Under the pieces are notes generated by a model. The model worked only from the letters and a program-made list of their open reading frames with translations. It ran no database searches and had not been told where the DNA came from. DNA of 60,000 bases, taken from the NCBI GenBank assembly GCA_903813345.2, contig CAIIXF020000005.1, positions 15,009,375 through 15,069,374 on the forward strand, written 5' to 3'. The position numbers were made by a program, and so were the translations under genes. The DNA is from Owenia fusiformis (lineage: Eukaryota > Annelida > Polychaeta > Sabellida > Oweniidae). Below are positions 56,977 through 60,000 of the stretch, piece after piece (position 1 is the stretch's first letter; every line of letters begins with the position of its first letter).

Positions 56977-57485
56977 TTGTTTTTAAACTTGATGACCACG
57001 TTTTGATGTATCAGTACATGATGTACATAGAGAAGTCGATACACGGGACTGTTGCAGCATTGGTTACAATTAGAGTTTAAAGTGCTAAAAAGTGAAAGTT
57101 CATTTGAAGAATCGTTATCCTTATCATAGCACTAATTAATTAACGTTTGATGTGTCGGCAATATACTACAGCGAGGATGGGTTTGGAACATTAGATACGA
57201 AACAACTTAAGACAACAGACGCCATTTCTTAGTTTGAAAATTTGGAAAGGTGATTCATAAATGATAGTAGTTGACTAAAAGATGTCTACAACTTCTACGG
57301 ACAAATAACTTATCAAAGGATTCAATTTTCAGTATAAAACGAATATAGGAAAGTACACAAGTTAAGTCACAAGTTAGCAATATTTCCATTGCTATCTGTA
57401 GATGAAGGAAACTCGGGTTAGGTAAAACTTTTTAAACTAGGGAAAGAACGTTTTCAAAATTGACGGGTCGGACTGGAATCGCCAA

Positions 57486-58026
57486 ATGCATTTAGATTAT
57501 AATACGTCATCTGATCTCACAACTGTGCCAGGGACGAGCACGTTGCAGACCCCAATATCGGCGTCAAACAGTATGAACACTTTGTTGCAATCTATGAACT
57601 CAGTTGAACCAACATCTCGACACAGCGCTTTCGTTTTGGGCAACCCACCCTTAGCTGCCCTGCATACAATGACGGAAAACAAGGTGCCAAACACCGCCTC
57701 TCTTTTAGACAATCCCTTCAGCCAAGCAAATGGGGTAAAGGCAATGAACCAAATGAGTCAAATGACAATGTCCACGTTAGGGACACCCCATAGCATAAGT
57801 GACATTCTAAGTAGGAATGCTGCCTTGAATCAGTTACAGCAAATGTCAGGACTTGCAGGCAATATGCCACGATTGAATGCAGCGGCGGCTGCAAATATGT
57901 ATTTTAATAGTCAGCTTAGTAATCAATCAAGGTTCCCAAAACCCATTGCAGATCTACCTGGTCGCAGTCCAGTCTATTGGCCAGGGGTAATACAAGGTGC
58001 CCCATTTGGCCGCTCCTCAAATGAAT
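57486..58026 (+). CDS. Nkx6: Nkx6-type homeobox protein, first coding exon (partial)
   Basis: Encodes the N-terminal 180 residues of a transcription factor of the Nkx6/HGTX family, which pattern neurons and gut/endocrine tissue in animals. Three family blocks are present in the right order: HSAFVLGNPPLAALHTM (46-62), corresponding to vertebrate SAFLLSSPPLAALHSM; GTPHSISDILSRN (99-111), like the eh1/TN-type PHGINDILSR block; and FPKPIADLPGRSPVYWPGV (150-168), like YPKPLAELPGRTPIFWPGV just before the homeodomain. Linkers are Met/Gln/Asn-rich instead of the Ser/Ala runs of vertebrates. The donor, GTAAGT, at 58027 ends the exon in phase 1. The homeodomain exons are not found before 60000, so they lie downstream. 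Confidence 0.93.
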
Positions 58027-60000
58027 GTAAGTAGACAGTTGAGTATGATACTCAAAGAGCCTTTGTTGACTAAAATAATATTTAAAAGGTTGAAGCATTT
58101 TTATTGATGAAAATAAATTAAATTGCAAAGTACAAAGTATTTCAATATATGCGAATTCAAAATATTTCCAAATATTTTGACGGTCATGAAGACAAAATCA
58201 AAGAAATGATGAACGTAACAATTCATTCAGGTTTTTGTTTTATTTTTCTCTGTATTTCAGATTTTATATCTCAAATATCAAAGTCATTATTATTTGTCTA
58301 TCTGATTTGAAGATCGACATCGATTTTTACTGGAAATCATGCGTTAAACAAAACATCAATATTTTTGTCATATCCTAGACCAAATTCAATATTCAGATAA
58401 TCATTTGGATTCGAATTACAATTTATAAAATGGAGAGCATAGCTCAAGGTTCCGTTTCAACTAAATTATGACCCAATTTTGGCAATAAATCCGGTGGTAT
58501 TGGCATATACCAGGTGTGTCACAGTCTAATTATATAACTTTTCCACAATTTGAACGTCGTACAAGACCATTAACAAGGCCACTAGTCTATCAATCTTCGA
58601 TATTACAAAACAAAACGTCAAACTGTATTCAAATAGTGTATTATAAATAATAGTTAAGTTCTCAGGCTATCGGCCATTTGTCATGTTATATAAATTAAAA
58701 CTTCTGAATTGGTCAAGGGTTTATATTTAATGTCCTGCTTATCAATTAAGTAAGAAACAGTTTTGGAAAAGTTGAAGTTCTTTGAAGGCACACTAAAAAT
58801 TTAGGTGTTTAAACTTCAAATGTTCAAAAATATACAATTTTTGTTTTTGATTTAAATAATTTACTCACAATGTACAGATTATTGCATTCCACTTGTTTAA
58901 ATTATGGTTTTTACGTTTATAGTTTTTATTGTTTATAGGGGGATGTTTTTGTATTTTGTAGGCTTTCACATTTTTTCTGTTGTTATTTGAAGGTGTTTAG
59001 AGAATGATTGGGATTCACTTAAATGTACTTAAACAAATTAGTACAATAATGGAAGTGTAATTACTCACTTACTTTAATCTTTACCTGTATTTGAAAGGTG
59101 TTTAATGAGCACCACAAAATTATACTGTTCCCATGATTTTATTAAACAGATTGCCGATGGATGTATTATCTTTGCACATACTTCACTATTGACAATAAAA
59201 CTGTCGTCATAATTCCATATCTAAATTAAATAAAAATCAAACAACTTTGTACAATACGTAGAGATCTAACGAAACACAATTGTCGATAATATGTGGAACT
59301 AAATTAAACATACCATAAATTGATAGATGATGATATTAAACTAGCCAAGTCTAGAGTATTTATTTGATATTTTTGTCTCGTAGAGTAGTTCAATACTTCT
59401 AAGCGCGTATTAAGAGAAATATGGTAAACCTTTGATGTCATATATATTTTAAATAACTTCATATTATAATATTTATGATGTGGTTGTTCATCTAAAGAGT
59501 TGATAAAATAGATATAAGCAGATAAAACGCATATATTTCATATGTGTTTATATTTGCAAATGATCACATGGTTTAAGTATATAAAAAGTGTTAATTAAAA
59601 TACAATCATGGTCGGGAATTTGATTTTCCGGTTATTTTCATATAAAATCGATTAGTATTGAACCATAACATATTAGTGTAATTAACGAGAATGACAACAA
59701 CACACGCTAAAAGAAAACAATTTTGGCACTGCTACTATCGAAATGGAAACAGGCGTTTTAGACATATTCGGCTAACTTTTCATTATAGCTATCAAATGGA
59801 TCTCATGACCAGTCACCATAAGGTTTTCAACGATACAAAATTCATCCATAAAATGTTACTGTACATTAGTGTACTTTTCTGGCGCTTTTGGGCCATCCTT
59901 TTGACTACACACAAGTAAAAATACAAATCAAAAGATGCTACATAGGACGACATGGAATCTTACATATTGCATTCAATTACTTCGTGCAAAATATCAGACT
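58027..60000 (+). other. Nkx6 intron 1 (start)
   Basis: Begins with the donor GTAAGT. No homeodomain-encoding exon (WFQNRR-type) is readable in any frame, so the intron exceeds 1.97 kb. AT-rich throughout; no element recognised. A 75-codon frame at 59691-59918 is not credible. Confidence 0.7.

Noticed and set aside
1-60000. tRNA or rRNA genes
   Set aside because: I looked for GGTTCGAAYCC-type B boxes paired with A boxes and for rRNA-like stretches and found none that were convincing; a covariance-model scan would be decisive.

Overview
This window is nuclear DNA of an invertebrate animal. It is AT-rich, its genes are split by many GT-AG introns, and it carries animal gene families (an SLC16 transporter, an SLC9 Na+/H+ exchanger and an Nkx6 homeobox gene) among Tc1/mariner-like, pogo-like, LINE and fold-back elements. 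Two genes combine collagen repeats with a peritrophin-type chitin-binding domain, which fits an animal that makes chitinous structures. A spiralian such as an annelid, mollusc or brachiopod is my guess, but the sequence alone does not fix the phylum. There is no sign of bacterial, organellar or viral genes.

Layout, with every real gene on the + strand. (1) 1-3342: repeats, a 1.4 kb mariner-like element. (2) 3343-14247: a monocarboxylate-transporter-like gene in three exons. Its second intron is 9.2 kb and is mostly an 8 kb fold-back element, with a 5'-truncated LINE lodged in one arm. A single-base frameshift interrupts the last exon. (3) 17038-19263 and 31617-34404: two paralogous four-exon genes, here called A and B. 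Each encodes signal peptide, a long (GPPGTG)n collagen rod, one chitin-binding type-2 domain, one transmembrane helix and a short tail. (4) 19.3-31.6 kb, between them: no convincing gene, but a 5.5 kb TIR-bounded element containing a 2.7 kb inverted repeat, a 161 bp tandem array and a TTAA-flanked MITE. (5) 36356-49012: a complete Na+/H+ exchanger in 21 coding exons, 890 aa, all junctions in phase. Three of its introns hold palindromic elements and one a 139 bp satellite. (6) 49.0-57.5 kb: gene-poor DNA with one doubtful 110 aa ORF and stretches that may regulate Nkx6. (7) 57486-58026: the first coding exon of Nkx6; the homeodomain exon lies beyond the window.

Nothing suggests that the neighbours share a pathway. 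The strongest candidate for something undescribed is the A/B pair of membrane-anchored collagen/chitin-binding proteins, with matching exon structure and almost pure hexapeptide repeats. The transposon landscape is also unusual in how many elements are long palindromes, and in a satellite that appears to have grown out of a MITE end. No database search was possible; all family names come from motif recognition.
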